Shown here: piece after piece, positions 16,253 through 21,795 of the stretch | How the letters are laid out: the number at the start of each line of letters is the position of its first letter | Position numbering within the stretch: the stretch's first letter is position 1 | From: Thermaceae bacterium | Lineage (GTDB): Bacteria > Deinococcota > Deinococci > Deinococcales > Marinithermaceae | Reading direction: 5' to 3' | Assembly (NCBI GenBank): GCA_027023345.1 | Contig: JALVVO010000284.1 | Span: 1-21,795, forward strand | DNA: 21,795 bases | Notes under the pieces: generated by a model | Told to the model about the DNA's origin: nothing | Database searches by the model: none | The model's input: only the letters and a program-made list of their open reading frames with translations | Position numbers and translations under genes: made by a program

Positions 16253-17107
16253 TCAATACCCCCACAGGGGGTTTTTCGTAATGTATTTTACAACTGAGGG
16301 ATAAGTGTGGAGGAGTAGCTCCTCTGGCTGAAGCCGCCTTGTCCGAATTGCCGTTGCACTCGTGGTCGCGTATTTCAGCGTACCAATGAAGTGGACTTGG
16401 GTTACAAGCCATGAAGGCGCGTAAAACCTTTCAAGCACGTATCCATTCCTAGGTGCGGCGATTATGCTATGTAGGGCCAATTGCTCTGCAATATTGTAGT
16501 CCCGCCACACCTTCTCTTCGGCAGCCTCGAATAATGCATAAACGTTGGGGTTGAATTGGTCTGCGCCAGCGATAAAGAAGTACTCGCGCTTACCGAGCGA
16601 TGCCTGTATTGCACGAATTACGTACCAAGTGCCGGTCCAGAAGTATGTCCAATCTTTTCTAGGGTCGAAATATGCTTTTGAAGCGGCGTACAGGTATTTT
16701 GCTTCATGTAATACTTTCAACCTTTCCTCCATCCCTGCGTCTGCTATGGCGGTCTTTAATAAATGAACCCGAGTTTCCCAATCTATATGGTTATTGTGTT
16801 TGGCCCATTCCTTTACGTCGAACGCGTGGAAACCATGGATATGTATGAAAGGCCAGATAATGAAATAAACTTCGTCCAGGGAAGCCTCGTCCAATGCACG
16901 AACTGCTAATTCGATATGCGCCCGCGTCACAGGTGAACATGTTGCTACGATGTAGCCGATTCTTTGCGCAGGAGTATGTAGTTCGGGCACGTGATTTACC
17001 GATATTTTTTGGTTCCTATTCTTGGCCAAGTAATATTGATTTAGGAAGCTATCCATGATGGCTTCCCATTTGCCAGGCGCACTTCTTTCATGAACACCGA
17101 AGGACAT
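16253..17107 (-). CDS. NadD-like nucleotidyltransferase (cytidylyltransferase superfamily)
   Basis: This 284-residue protein has the layout of nicotinate-mononucleotide adenylyltransferase: GYIVATCSPVTRAHIELA aligns with the nucleotide-binding GxFDPxHxGH segment, LDEVYFIIWP with the following strand, FFIAGADQFNP with the family's FILGADxF, and TSATAIRTRRL with ISSTxIR. The end HTYPSVVKYITKN matches the terminal helix. The signature (H/T)xGH is here TRAH, so glycine is replaced by alanine. About 50 residues precede the core. The AT-richer sequence implies transfer. The ATG directly follows the permease stop, with AAAGGAG upstream. It may make NAD or a related dinucleotide, or act on another nucleotide; reaction uncertain. 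Confidence 0.75.
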   Translation of the reverse strand: MSFGVHERSAPGKWEAIMDSFLNQYYLAKNRNQKISVNHVPELHTPAQRIGYIVATCSPVTRAHIELAVRALDEASLDEVYFIIWPFIHIHGFHAFDVKEWAKHNNHIDWETRVHLLKTAIADAGMEERLKVLHEAKYLYAASKAYFDPRKDWTYFWTGTWYVIRAIQASLGKREYFFIAGADQFNPNVYALFEAAEEKVWRDYNIAEQLALHSIIAAPRNGYVLERFYAPSWLVTQVHFIGTLKYATTSATAIRTRRLQPEELLLHTYPSVVKYITKNPLWGY

Positions 17108-18385
17108 CTACGCTCCTTTTTCCCGTTCAGAAGGTTGTGCACTGGGTCGCCGCTTCCAGGCGAAGTAACCTGTTGCAAGAAGCACCAGCGGATACACGAG
17201 CCAGGCCTGAAACCCGGCGAGCAGGATGAGGACCACAGCAGCACTCGCCGCCAGAACGAGCCGGTCCCGACGTTCGCGAAACAGCTTGGCGTAGGCAATC
17301 AACGCGATGCCGTATAGAACGATGAAGTTTTGGCTTACCACGGCGATGATCGTGGCCACCGGGATGCCTAGAGCGTACTTGGCGGAGAGGAAGAGGAAAT
17401 AGAAACCAAGTAAGGCGAAAAGGGCGGCTACGGGGGTTTTTCGCGCGTCCAAACCAGCCAGAAACTTGGGGAGGATCCCAGAGCGTGCGGCTGCAAACAC
17501 GAGCCGGCTGGAACCAAAGACCCACGCGTTCGCGTTGGCCAGGATCAAGGCCACGATCACCACGAGCAAAAAAGCGCGCACTGCTTCCGGCAAAAGCGCG
17601 GCAAGCCCGCCGAGCCCATGCACGGGAACACCCGACAAAGCGGCTCCGCTGGCGGTGGCGGCAAGGACGATGTAGGTGAGGGCAACGAGCGCAAAGCTTC
17701 CCCAATAAACGCGGGGAATCGTGCGCTTTGGGTCGCGGAACTCTTCCAGCCCAAAGGAAAGGTTTTCCCAGCCCAGATAAGCCCAAAAGAGCAAAACGAC
17801 GGCGTGCCATAGCTTGGCAAGGTCTAAGGGCTCGCTCAATCCCAATTGAAACGCCGCTTTCAGGCCCGCTGACGTCATCGAGGGGTGCGCCAGCACCATG
17901 GCCAGGATCAGGAGAAAGATCATCCCCACGGAAACCGCGTTGAAGACCGAGGCCATCCGGACGCCAAAGGCATTGATCAGCGTGGCTACCAGGAGGAGAA
18001 GGAAGGCGAGAGCTTCGGCGGGGAGGATGGAAGCGCCTAAAAGCAGTTTCAAGTAGGCCGCGCCGATGAGCGCAAGCGCCGGGATGCCGATGGTGTAGGT
18101 CCCGAGTAGTACGGTCGTCACGCCGTATTCCGCCCAATCGCCCAGGGCCACCTGTGCGTACTTCGAAAGCCCGCCCGCCTCCGGGTACCGGATGCCCAGC
18201 CGGATGAAGATAAGGATCATAGGTGCCACGACGGCGGTGGCGAGCAGCCAGGCGAGTATGGCGTGACGCGGGCCCAAAAGGTCGAGAACCAGCCCCGGCA
18301 GGCCGAATAACCCCGAGCCCACCACCATCCCCACGGCAAGCCCGATGCCTTGCAGGACGCTAACGCGGCGGCTCAGCGTGGGCAT
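17108..18385 (-). CDS. APC-superfamily amino acid permease
   Basis: This 425-residue protein has about twelve membrane helices. The first carries GIGLAVGMVVGSGLFGLPG, the unwound glycine-rich TM1 motif of APC transporters. WENLSFGLEEFRDPKRTIPR, followed by VYWGSFALVALTYI, is the conserved TM6-TM7 loop. The C-terminus is charged (WKRRPSAQPSEREKGA). It should carry an amino acid or amine across the cytoplasmic membrane, probably by proton symport; substrate not readable. Its ATG lies inside the preceding small gene (26-nt overlap) and its stop abuts the NadD-like ATG, so the three genes and the TPR regulator look like one transcript. Confidence 0.9.
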   Translation of the reverse strand: MPTLSRRVSVLQGIGLAVGMVVGSGLFGLPGLVLDLLGPRHAILAWLLATAVVAPMILIFIRLGIRYPEAGGLSKYAQVALGDWAEYGVTTVLLGTYTIGIPALALIGAAYLKLLLGASILPAEALAFLLLLVATLINAFGVRMASVFNAVSVGMIFLLILAMVLAHPSMTSAGLKAAFQLGLSEPLDLAKLWHAVVLLFWAYLGWENLSFGLEEFRDPKRTIPRVYWGSFALVALTYIVLAATASGAALSGVPVHGLGGLAALLPEAVRAFLLVVIVALILANANAWVFGSSRLVFAAARSGILPKFLAGLDARKTPVAALFALLGFYFLFLSAKYALGIPVATIIAVVSQNFIVLYGIALIAYAKLFRERRDRLVLAASAAVVLILLAGFQAWLVYPLVLLATGYFAWKRRPSAQPSEREKGA

Positions 18386-18563
18386 GGGCGTCTTCCCCCT
18401 TCTTTAAATCGGCAAAAAGTGTGTTGGCTTCAACTTCGACGAAGTAGGGCTTCTTGCCATCGGTCGCAAGCAGGCAGTACCTATCTTCCAACCGGCGCCA
18501 GAGCACAAAGCGCCGTCCTCTGTAAAGAACCGGCTCCCCCGGTTCGCAAAGGCGTTCGTTCAT
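18360..18563 (-). CDS. Small conserved-looking protein upstream of the permease
   Basis: This 67-residue product (MNERLCEPGEPVLYRGRRFV, then LWRRLEDRYCLLATDGKKPY) resembles a small beta-barrel (SH3-like) by its alternating pattern. No family recognised. It overlaps the permease start by 26 nt, suggesting coupled translation. No ribosome binding site is visible before its ATG, but TAAAAC (18575 to 18570 on the minus strand) lies about 6 nt upstream, compatible with a leaderless mRNA. Coding bias is moderate; could be a leader ORF for the permease. Confidence 0.5.
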   Translation of the reverse strand: MNERLCEPGEPVLYRGRRFVLWRRLEDRYCLLATDGKKPYFVEVEANTLFADLKKGEDAHAHAEPPR

Positions 18564-18744
18564 GGGAAGTGTTTTAGCGGGCGCGGGGTATCAAACGGGT
18601 ATCGGCACGCTCAGCGCCTCGTCTGCACGCATCCACGTTGTCCCTGATTGCAAGTCGCTTTTTACCCCTCCCGAAGAGGCTGCGATTCCATACAAGCGCC
18701 GCCTGCCCACTATCTGAAGTGGCCTCTAAGACCACCGTTCTTTA

Positions 18745-18761
18745 CTACCATCTGGTAGCAT
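18745..18761 (+). promoter_or_regulatory. Operator and -10 of the RHH/MazF operon
   Basis: CTACCA (18745-18750) and TGGTAG (18753-18758) are perfect inverted arms with a 2-bp spacer. TAGCAT (18756-18761) fits a TAnnnT -10 placed 6 nt before the ATG at 18768, so the mRNA is probably leaderless and the palindrome blocks the promoter when the antitoxin binds. No clear -35. The 180 bp upstream (18564-18744) shows no gene. Confidence 0.5.
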
Positions 18762-18767
18762 AATCCC

Positions 18768-19016
18768 ATGCCCGCTGTTTCGGAGAAGCTCAGCATCAGC
18801 CTGTCCGAGCCTCTGGCCCGCTTCGTCGAGGCCTACCGTCGCCGCCACGGGCTGAAAAGCAAAAGCGAGGTCGTCGCCCTCGCCCTCAAGAAGCTTCGCG
18901 AGGAGGAGCTCATCGAGGGGCTTCGGGCCATGAGCGAGGACTACGCCCGCGAACCCGACGCCTGGCTCGACTCCGACCTGGAGGAAACCCTTGAAGACGG
19001 CGCCGCTTCGCGGTGA
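18768..19016 (+). CDS. Ribbon-helix-helix antitoxin of MazF
   Basis: This 82-residue protein has an N-terminal RHH fold (VSEKLSISLSEPLARFVEAY, then GLKSKSEVVALALKKLREEE) and an acidic C-terminal tail (EPDAWLDSDLEETLED) that should bind and inhibit the toxin. The dimer probably binds the palindrome just upstream. It overlaps the mazF start by 26 nt. The ATG sits 6 nt after a -10 element with no ribosome binding site, in line with leaderless initiation. Confidence 0.88.
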   Translation: MPAVSEKLSISLSEPLARFVEAYRRRHGLKSKSEVVALALKKLREEELIEGLRAMSEDYAREPDAWLDSDLEETLEDGAASR

Positions 19017-19335
19017 AGTAGTTCTCGTGGACTTTAGCCCCGCCCGGCCCGGGGAGGCCGCCAAGCGGCGCCCCGCGGTCGTGGTCTCGAACGACCTTTT
19101 TAACGCCTACGCCCCGGTGGTCGTGGTGGTGCCGCTTACTTCCAAGGTGGACCGCGTCTACCCCACGGAGGTGCGGATCGAGCCGGAGGACTCGGGCCTG
19201 AAGCACCCCAGCAAGGCCCAGGTCCACCTCGTGCGCCACGTCAGCAAGGGCCGGATCCTGAAATCCCTGGGCAAGCTAGAAGGCGCCGTGCTCAAGGAGA
19301 TCGAAGACCTGCTTCGCGAGTTTTTAGGGCTCTGA
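18991..19335 (+). CDS. mazF: MazF-family endoribonuclease toxin
   Basis: This 114-residue toxin of the MazF/PemK fold starts at a TTG inside the antitoxin gene. Typical segments are LRGEVVLVDFSPARPGEAAK, RRPAVVVSNDLFNAY, VVVVVPLTSKVDRVYPTEV and SKAQVHLVRHVSKGRI, including the conserved Arg before PAVVVS and the Ser/Thr in PLTSK. It would cut mRNA or tRNA at a short sequence; specificity unknown. Paired with the RHH protein upstream. Full length, so probably active. Confidence 0.92.
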   Translation: MKTAPLRGEVVLVDFSPARPGEAAKRRPAVVVSNDLFNAYAPVVVVVPLTSKVDRVYPTEVRIEPEDSGLKHPSKAQVHLVRHVSKGRILKSLGKLEGAVLKEIEDLLREFLGL

Positions 19336-19403
19336 GGGCCAGTGCAGGCAGCCCCGGCCTCGCGGCGAAACTCGCGGCTAAGCGCCTAATGAGGCGGTGG
19401 GGT

Positions 19404-19793
19404 TTACCGGATCACCCGCACCTCGACCTCGAGGCCGAGCGTGGCCCAAGCCCGGTCGGCGGTGAGCACCGGCATCTTCCGGCGCATCGCCTGAGCGAGG
19501 CACGCCCGGTCGCCGAGGGCGAGGCCGTGGCTTTTGGCCAGGGGACCGAGCTCGCCGGCGAGCGCCGCGTCCTCCTCATCGAAGGGGAGAACAGCAAGGC
19601 CAAGGGCCCCTAGCGCGGTGTGGATCCTCGCCGCGTCCCTGCCCTTTTCGCGCACCTTTCCGAGCACCTCGGCGAGGTTCACGGCCCCGATCGCGGCGCC
19701 TCCGCGAACGGCTTGGCGGACGATCTCGAAGCCCGGCTCCCGGTGGGGGTAAGCCAGAAGCGCCGAGGCGTCGAGCAAAACCGGTTCAGCCAT
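19404..19793 (-). CDS. PIN-domain toxin (VapC family), second copy
   Basis: This 129-residue PIN ribonuclease begins MAEPVLLDASALLAYPHREP with the first catalytic Asp. A conserved Glu sits in AVNLAEVLGKVREKG, a further Asp in LALGDRACLAQAM, and the last in VLTADRAWATLG. All positions needed for metal-dependent RNA cleavage are present. Sequence differs clearly from the PIN toxin at 13855-14256, so it is not a recent duplicate. It overlaps its antitoxin gene by 8 nt and converges on mazF. Confidence 0.92.
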   Translation of the reverse strand: MAEPVLLDASALLAYPHREPGFEIVRQAVRGGAAIGAVNLAEVLGKVREKGRDAARIHTALGALGLAVLPFDEEDAALAGELGPLAKSHGLALGDRACLAQAMRRKMPVLTADRAWATLGLEVEVRVIR

Positions 19794-20055
19794 CCCGCTC
19801 AGCCTCGCGGCGCCGGTCGGCGATCAACTCCGCGGCCAGATCGCCCTCGACCCCGGCCATCTCCCGCCAGATGGCCTCTTCCACCGCCTCCAGGCGCTCG
19901 GGCACCAGGCGGTCGCCCTCGCGCCTGAGGACCAGGCGATCCCCGGGCCCGAGCCCGAGCGCGCGCCGCAGGGAGGCGGGCACGATCAAGCGTCCCTGGC
20001 GGTCCAGGCGGACCAGGAAGGCTTCCTTCTTTTCGCCAGCTACCGGGCTATTCAC
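19786..20055 (-). CDS. AbrB/SpoVT-type antitoxin (VapB), second copy
   Basis: This 89-residue AbrB-fold antitoxin has FLVRLDRQGRLIVPASLRRA and LGLGPGDRLVLRREGDRL as the DNA-binding half. The helical tail (AVEEAIWREMAGVEGDLAAE) should bind the PIN toxin. The GTG start is 9 nt after a TAAAAT -10 element with no ribosome binding site, so leaderless initiation is likely. An alternative later start is possible but would remove only part of the variable N-terminus. Confidence 0.9.
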   Translation of the reverse strand: MNSPVAGEKKEAFLVRLDRQGRLIVPASLRRALGLGPGDRLVLRREGDRLVPERLEAVEEAIWREMAGVEGDLAAELIADRRREAERDG

Positions 20056-20064
20056 CGCGGGCGC

Positions 20065-20070
20065 ATTTTA
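20065..20070 (-). promoter_or_regulatory. -10 element of the second AbrB/PIN operon
   Basis: TAAAAT on the minus strand ends 9 nt before the GTG start, the spacing expected for a leaderless transcript. A TTGACG lies too far upstream (24 bp) to be a normal -35. Confidence 0.45.
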
Positions 20071-20132
20071 CCCCCACGTCAGGGTTTTTCGGTGCGTCAA
20101 AACCGTCCCTCGGGTGCAACCGCTCCCGGCGC

Positions 20133-20861
20133 TTACCGCGCCGTCCAGCCGAGGTCCATGGGCAGGCAGGCGCCGGTGATGGAGCGGGCGGCGTCGGAGG
20201 CGAGGAAGAAGGCGAGCTCGGCGACCTCACTGGGCTCGAGCAGGCGCTTGATGGCGGCGGGCTCGAGCATCACTTTTTCGATCACCTCTTCCTCGGGGAT
20301 GCCGAGGCTCTTCGCCTGGTCCGCGATCTGCCCCTCGACCAGCGGAGTCCGGACGTAGGCCGGGCAGATCAGGTTGGCGGTGACGCCAAAGGGCCCGGCC
20401 TCGAGGGCGGTGACCTTGGTGAGGCCAAAAAGGCCGTGCTTCGCGCTCACGTAGGCGGCCTTGTAGGGGCTCGCCACCGCGCTATGGATCGAGCCGATGT
20501 TGATGATCCGCCCCCAGCCCCGTTCCTTCATGCCGGGGAGGAAGGCCTTGGTGAGGAGGAAGGGGGCGGTGAGCATCAGCCCGAGCATCTTCTGCCACGC
20601 TTCCAGGGGAAACTCCTCCAAGGGCGCCACGTGCTGGAAGCCGGCGTTATTGACGAGGACGTCCACCCCGCCACGGCCGAGGGCCCACTTGGCCGCCCGC
20701 CTCACCTCTTCGGGGTCGCTTAGGTCGGCCTGAAAGGCGTCTTCGCCGGGAAGGGGCTTTAGGTCCACCCGCAGGACGCGGAAGCCCGTTTCTTCAAACG
20801 CCTCGGCGATTGCCCGGCCGATGCCGCTCGCGGCGCCGGTGACCAGTGCCGTCCGTGCCAT
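20133..20861 (-). CDS. SDR oxidoreductase, 3-hydroxybutyrate dehydrogenase-like
   Basis: This 242-residue classical short-chain dehydrogenase has NAD-binding TALVTGAASGIGRAIAEAF at the start, VDVLVNNAGFQHVAP, the catalytic Ser in INIGSIHSAVASP, and YVSAKHGLFGLTK with the Tyr-x-x-x-Lys pair. VTANLICPAYVRTPLVEGQI and the tail ITGACLPMDLGW are those of D-3-hydroxybutyrate dehydrogenases, which interconvert 3-hydroxybutyrate and acetoacetate. The ATG at 20861 places the Rossmann motif right at the N-terminus; an upstream in-frame GTG at 20882 would add seven unlikely residues and run into the divergent promoter. Substrate assignment is by remembered similarity; other hydroxy acids are possible. 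Confidence 0.85.
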   Translation of the reverse strand: MARTALVTGAASGIGRAIAEAFEETGFRVLRVDLKPLPGEDAFQADLSDPEEVRRAAKWALGRGGVDVLVNNAGFQHVAPLEEFPLEAWQKMLGLMLTAPFLLTKAFLPGMKERGWGRIINIGSIHSAVASPYKAAYVSAKHGLFGLTKVTALEAGPFGVTANLICPAYVRTPLVEGQIADQAKSLGIPEEEVIEKVMLEPAAIKRLLEPSEVAELAFFLASDAARSITGACLPMDLGWTAR

Positions 20862-20869
20862 TTGCCCTG

Positions 20870-20908
20870 AGCTTACCGCCACCCGGGCTTGCGCCAGGCG
20901 GCTAAGCT
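20870..20908. promoter_or_regulatory. Divergent promoter region with inverted repeat
   Basis: AGCTTACCGCC (20870-20880) is the inverse of GGCGGCTAAGCT (20897-20908) except for one extra C. Each arm carries a TAAGCT that fits a TAnnnT -10: on the minus strand 8 nt before the SDR ATG, on the plus strand 6 nt before the ATG at 20915. The repeat could be an operator shared by both genes or mirrored core promoters. No -35 boxes seen. Confidence 0.4.
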
Positions 20909-20914
20909 AAGGCC

Positions 20915-21795
20915 ATGCGCGTCGAGGCCGCGGAGCTCTACACCCTGAGGATGCCCCTCAAGTTTCGGTTCGAGACCTCGTTCGGGGTGCAGACCGAGCG
21001 GGAGCTCTTGCTCCTCGTCCTGAAGGGCGAGGGGGTCGAGGGCTACGGGGAGGGGGTCATGACCCCCTTGCCGCTTTTCCGCGAGGAGACCCTGGTCGGG
21101 GCCCGGGACCTCTTGGTCCGCGCGCTGCTCCCCGCCGTCCTGGGGCAAGACTTCGACTCCCCCGAGGCGCTCGCCCGCGCCCTGGCTCCCTTCCGGGGCA
21201 ACCGCATGGCCAAGGCGATGGTGGAGATGGCCTTTTGGGACCTCTGGGCCCGGGCCCTGGGCGTGCCCCTCTACCGGCTCCTCGGCGGGGTGCGGAGGGA
21301 GGTCCCGGTGGGGGTTTCGCTCGGAATCCAGGAGAGCGTCGAGCAGACGGTCGAGCTCGTCGGCCGCTACTTGAGCGAGGGCTACCGCCGCATCAAGCTC
21401 AAGATCAAGCCGGGATGGGACCTGGCGGTGGTGCGGGCGGTGCGGGAGGCCTTCCCCGAAGCCCCCCTCACCGTGGACGCGAACTCGGCCTACCGGCTTT
21501 CCGACTATCGCGTCTTTCAGGCGCTCGACGCGTATGGGCTCGAGTACGTCGAGCAACCCCTCCACTTCGAGGACCTCGCCGACCACGCGAGGCTCCAAGC
21601 CCGCATCCAGACGCCGATCTGCCTCGACGAGTCCGTCGTCTCCAAGGAGACCGCGCGGGCGGCCCTCGAGGCCGACGCCGCCCGGGTGATCAACGTCAAG
21701 GTCGCCCGGGTCGGCGGCCACGGCGAGGCCAAGAAGATCGTCGAGCTCGCCGAGGCCTTCGGGGTGCCGGTTTGGATGGGGGGGATGCTGGAGAC
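20915..21795 (+). CDS. menC: o-Succinylbenzoate synthase / N-acylamino acid racemase (partial)
   Basis: The first 293 residues of an enolase-superfamily protein (MLE subgroup) run off the right edge. Visible active-site parts: RRIKLKIKPGWD with the KxK base, LTVDANSAYRL (metal Asp), VEQPLHFEDL (metal Glu), CLDESVV (metal Asp) and INVKVARVGG (second Lys base). The N-terminal capping domain carries FRFETSFGVQTERELLLL. This is the OSBS/NSAR group, which makes o-succinylbenzoate for menaquinone or racemises N-acylated amino acids; many members do both. No other men genes are in view, so the function is undecided. The ATG is preceded by a -10-like TAAGCT 6 nt upstream. Confidence 0.88.
   Translation, partial: MRVEAAELYTLRMPLKFRFETSFGVQTERELLLLVLKGEGVEGYGEGVMTPLPLFREETLVGARDLLVRALLPAVLGQDFDSPEALARALAPFRGNRMAKAMVEMAFWDLWARALGVPLYRLLGGVRREVPVGVSLGIQESVEQTVELVGRYLSEGYRRIKLKIKPGWDLAVVRAVREAFPEAPLTVDANSAYRLSDYRVFQALDAYGLEYVEQPLHFEDLADHARLQARIQTPICLDESVVSKETARAALEADAARVINVKVARVGGHGEAKKIVELAEAFGVPVWMGGMLE

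Noticed and set aside
20873..21721. 282-codon minus-strand open frame
   Set aside because: Antisense shadow of the enolase-superfamily gene, whose catalytic residues are all visible on the plus strand.

Overview
The window is GC-rich DNA with the look of a Thermaceae-type member of the Deinococcus-Thermota (Thermus/Oceanithermus/Marinithermus range). This rests on the separate Thermus-style proline dehydrogenase and P5C dehydrogenase genes, tightly packed genes with GTG/TTG starts, -10 boxes 6-9 nt before start codons (leaderless transcripts), and many small toxin-antitoxin (TA) pairs. The species call is inference; no rRNA or tRNA gene was seen.

Region 1 (1-7915, minus strand) is one long operon, read right to left: RpiR/SIS regulator, Tat-exported sugar-binding protein, two-domain ABC ATPase, permease, MtnA, MtnK, a ribulose-phosphate-3-epimerase homologue and the N-terminal 110 residues of an LsrF-type aldolase/thiolase that runs off the left edge. 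Genes overlap or nearly touch, and a TTGACA-17-TACACT promoter with a 23-bp palindrome precedes the regulator. It looks like import and catabolism of 5-methylthioribose or 5-deoxyribose (or a related 5-deoxypentose). The mix of MtnK/MtnA with LsrF/LsrE-like enzymes is the most unusual system here: the MtnA product of 5-deoxyribose is one oxidation away from the LsrF substrate, so a route to DHAP plus acetyl-CoA (or acetaldehyde) is plausible.

Region 2 (7938-11512) has a small secreted protein (minus) and, on the plus strand, a FadR-type GntR regulator, proline dehydrogenase and P5C dehydrogenase. These form an autoregulated proline-to-glutamate operon.

Region 3 (11513-20070) is accessory. 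An AT-richer block (about 11520-12755) carries an unknown gene split by a -1 frameshift in an A6 run and abuts a truncated RES toxin, leaving its Xre/MbcA-type antitoxin intact. Then come an AbrB/PIN pair, a TPR regulator with a foreign-looking N-terminus, an AT-richer NadD-like nucleotidyltransferase, an APC permease with a tiny overlapping upstream gene, a ribbon-helix-helix/MazF pair and a second AbrB/PIN pair. That is four TA modules in about 7.3 kb.

Region 4 (20133-21795) has a 3-hydroxybutyrate-dehydrogenase-like SDR gene divergent from an enolase-superfamily gene (o-succinylbenzoate synthase / N-acylamino acid racemase type) that runs off the right edge. A near-perfect inverted repeat lies in the shared promoter region.
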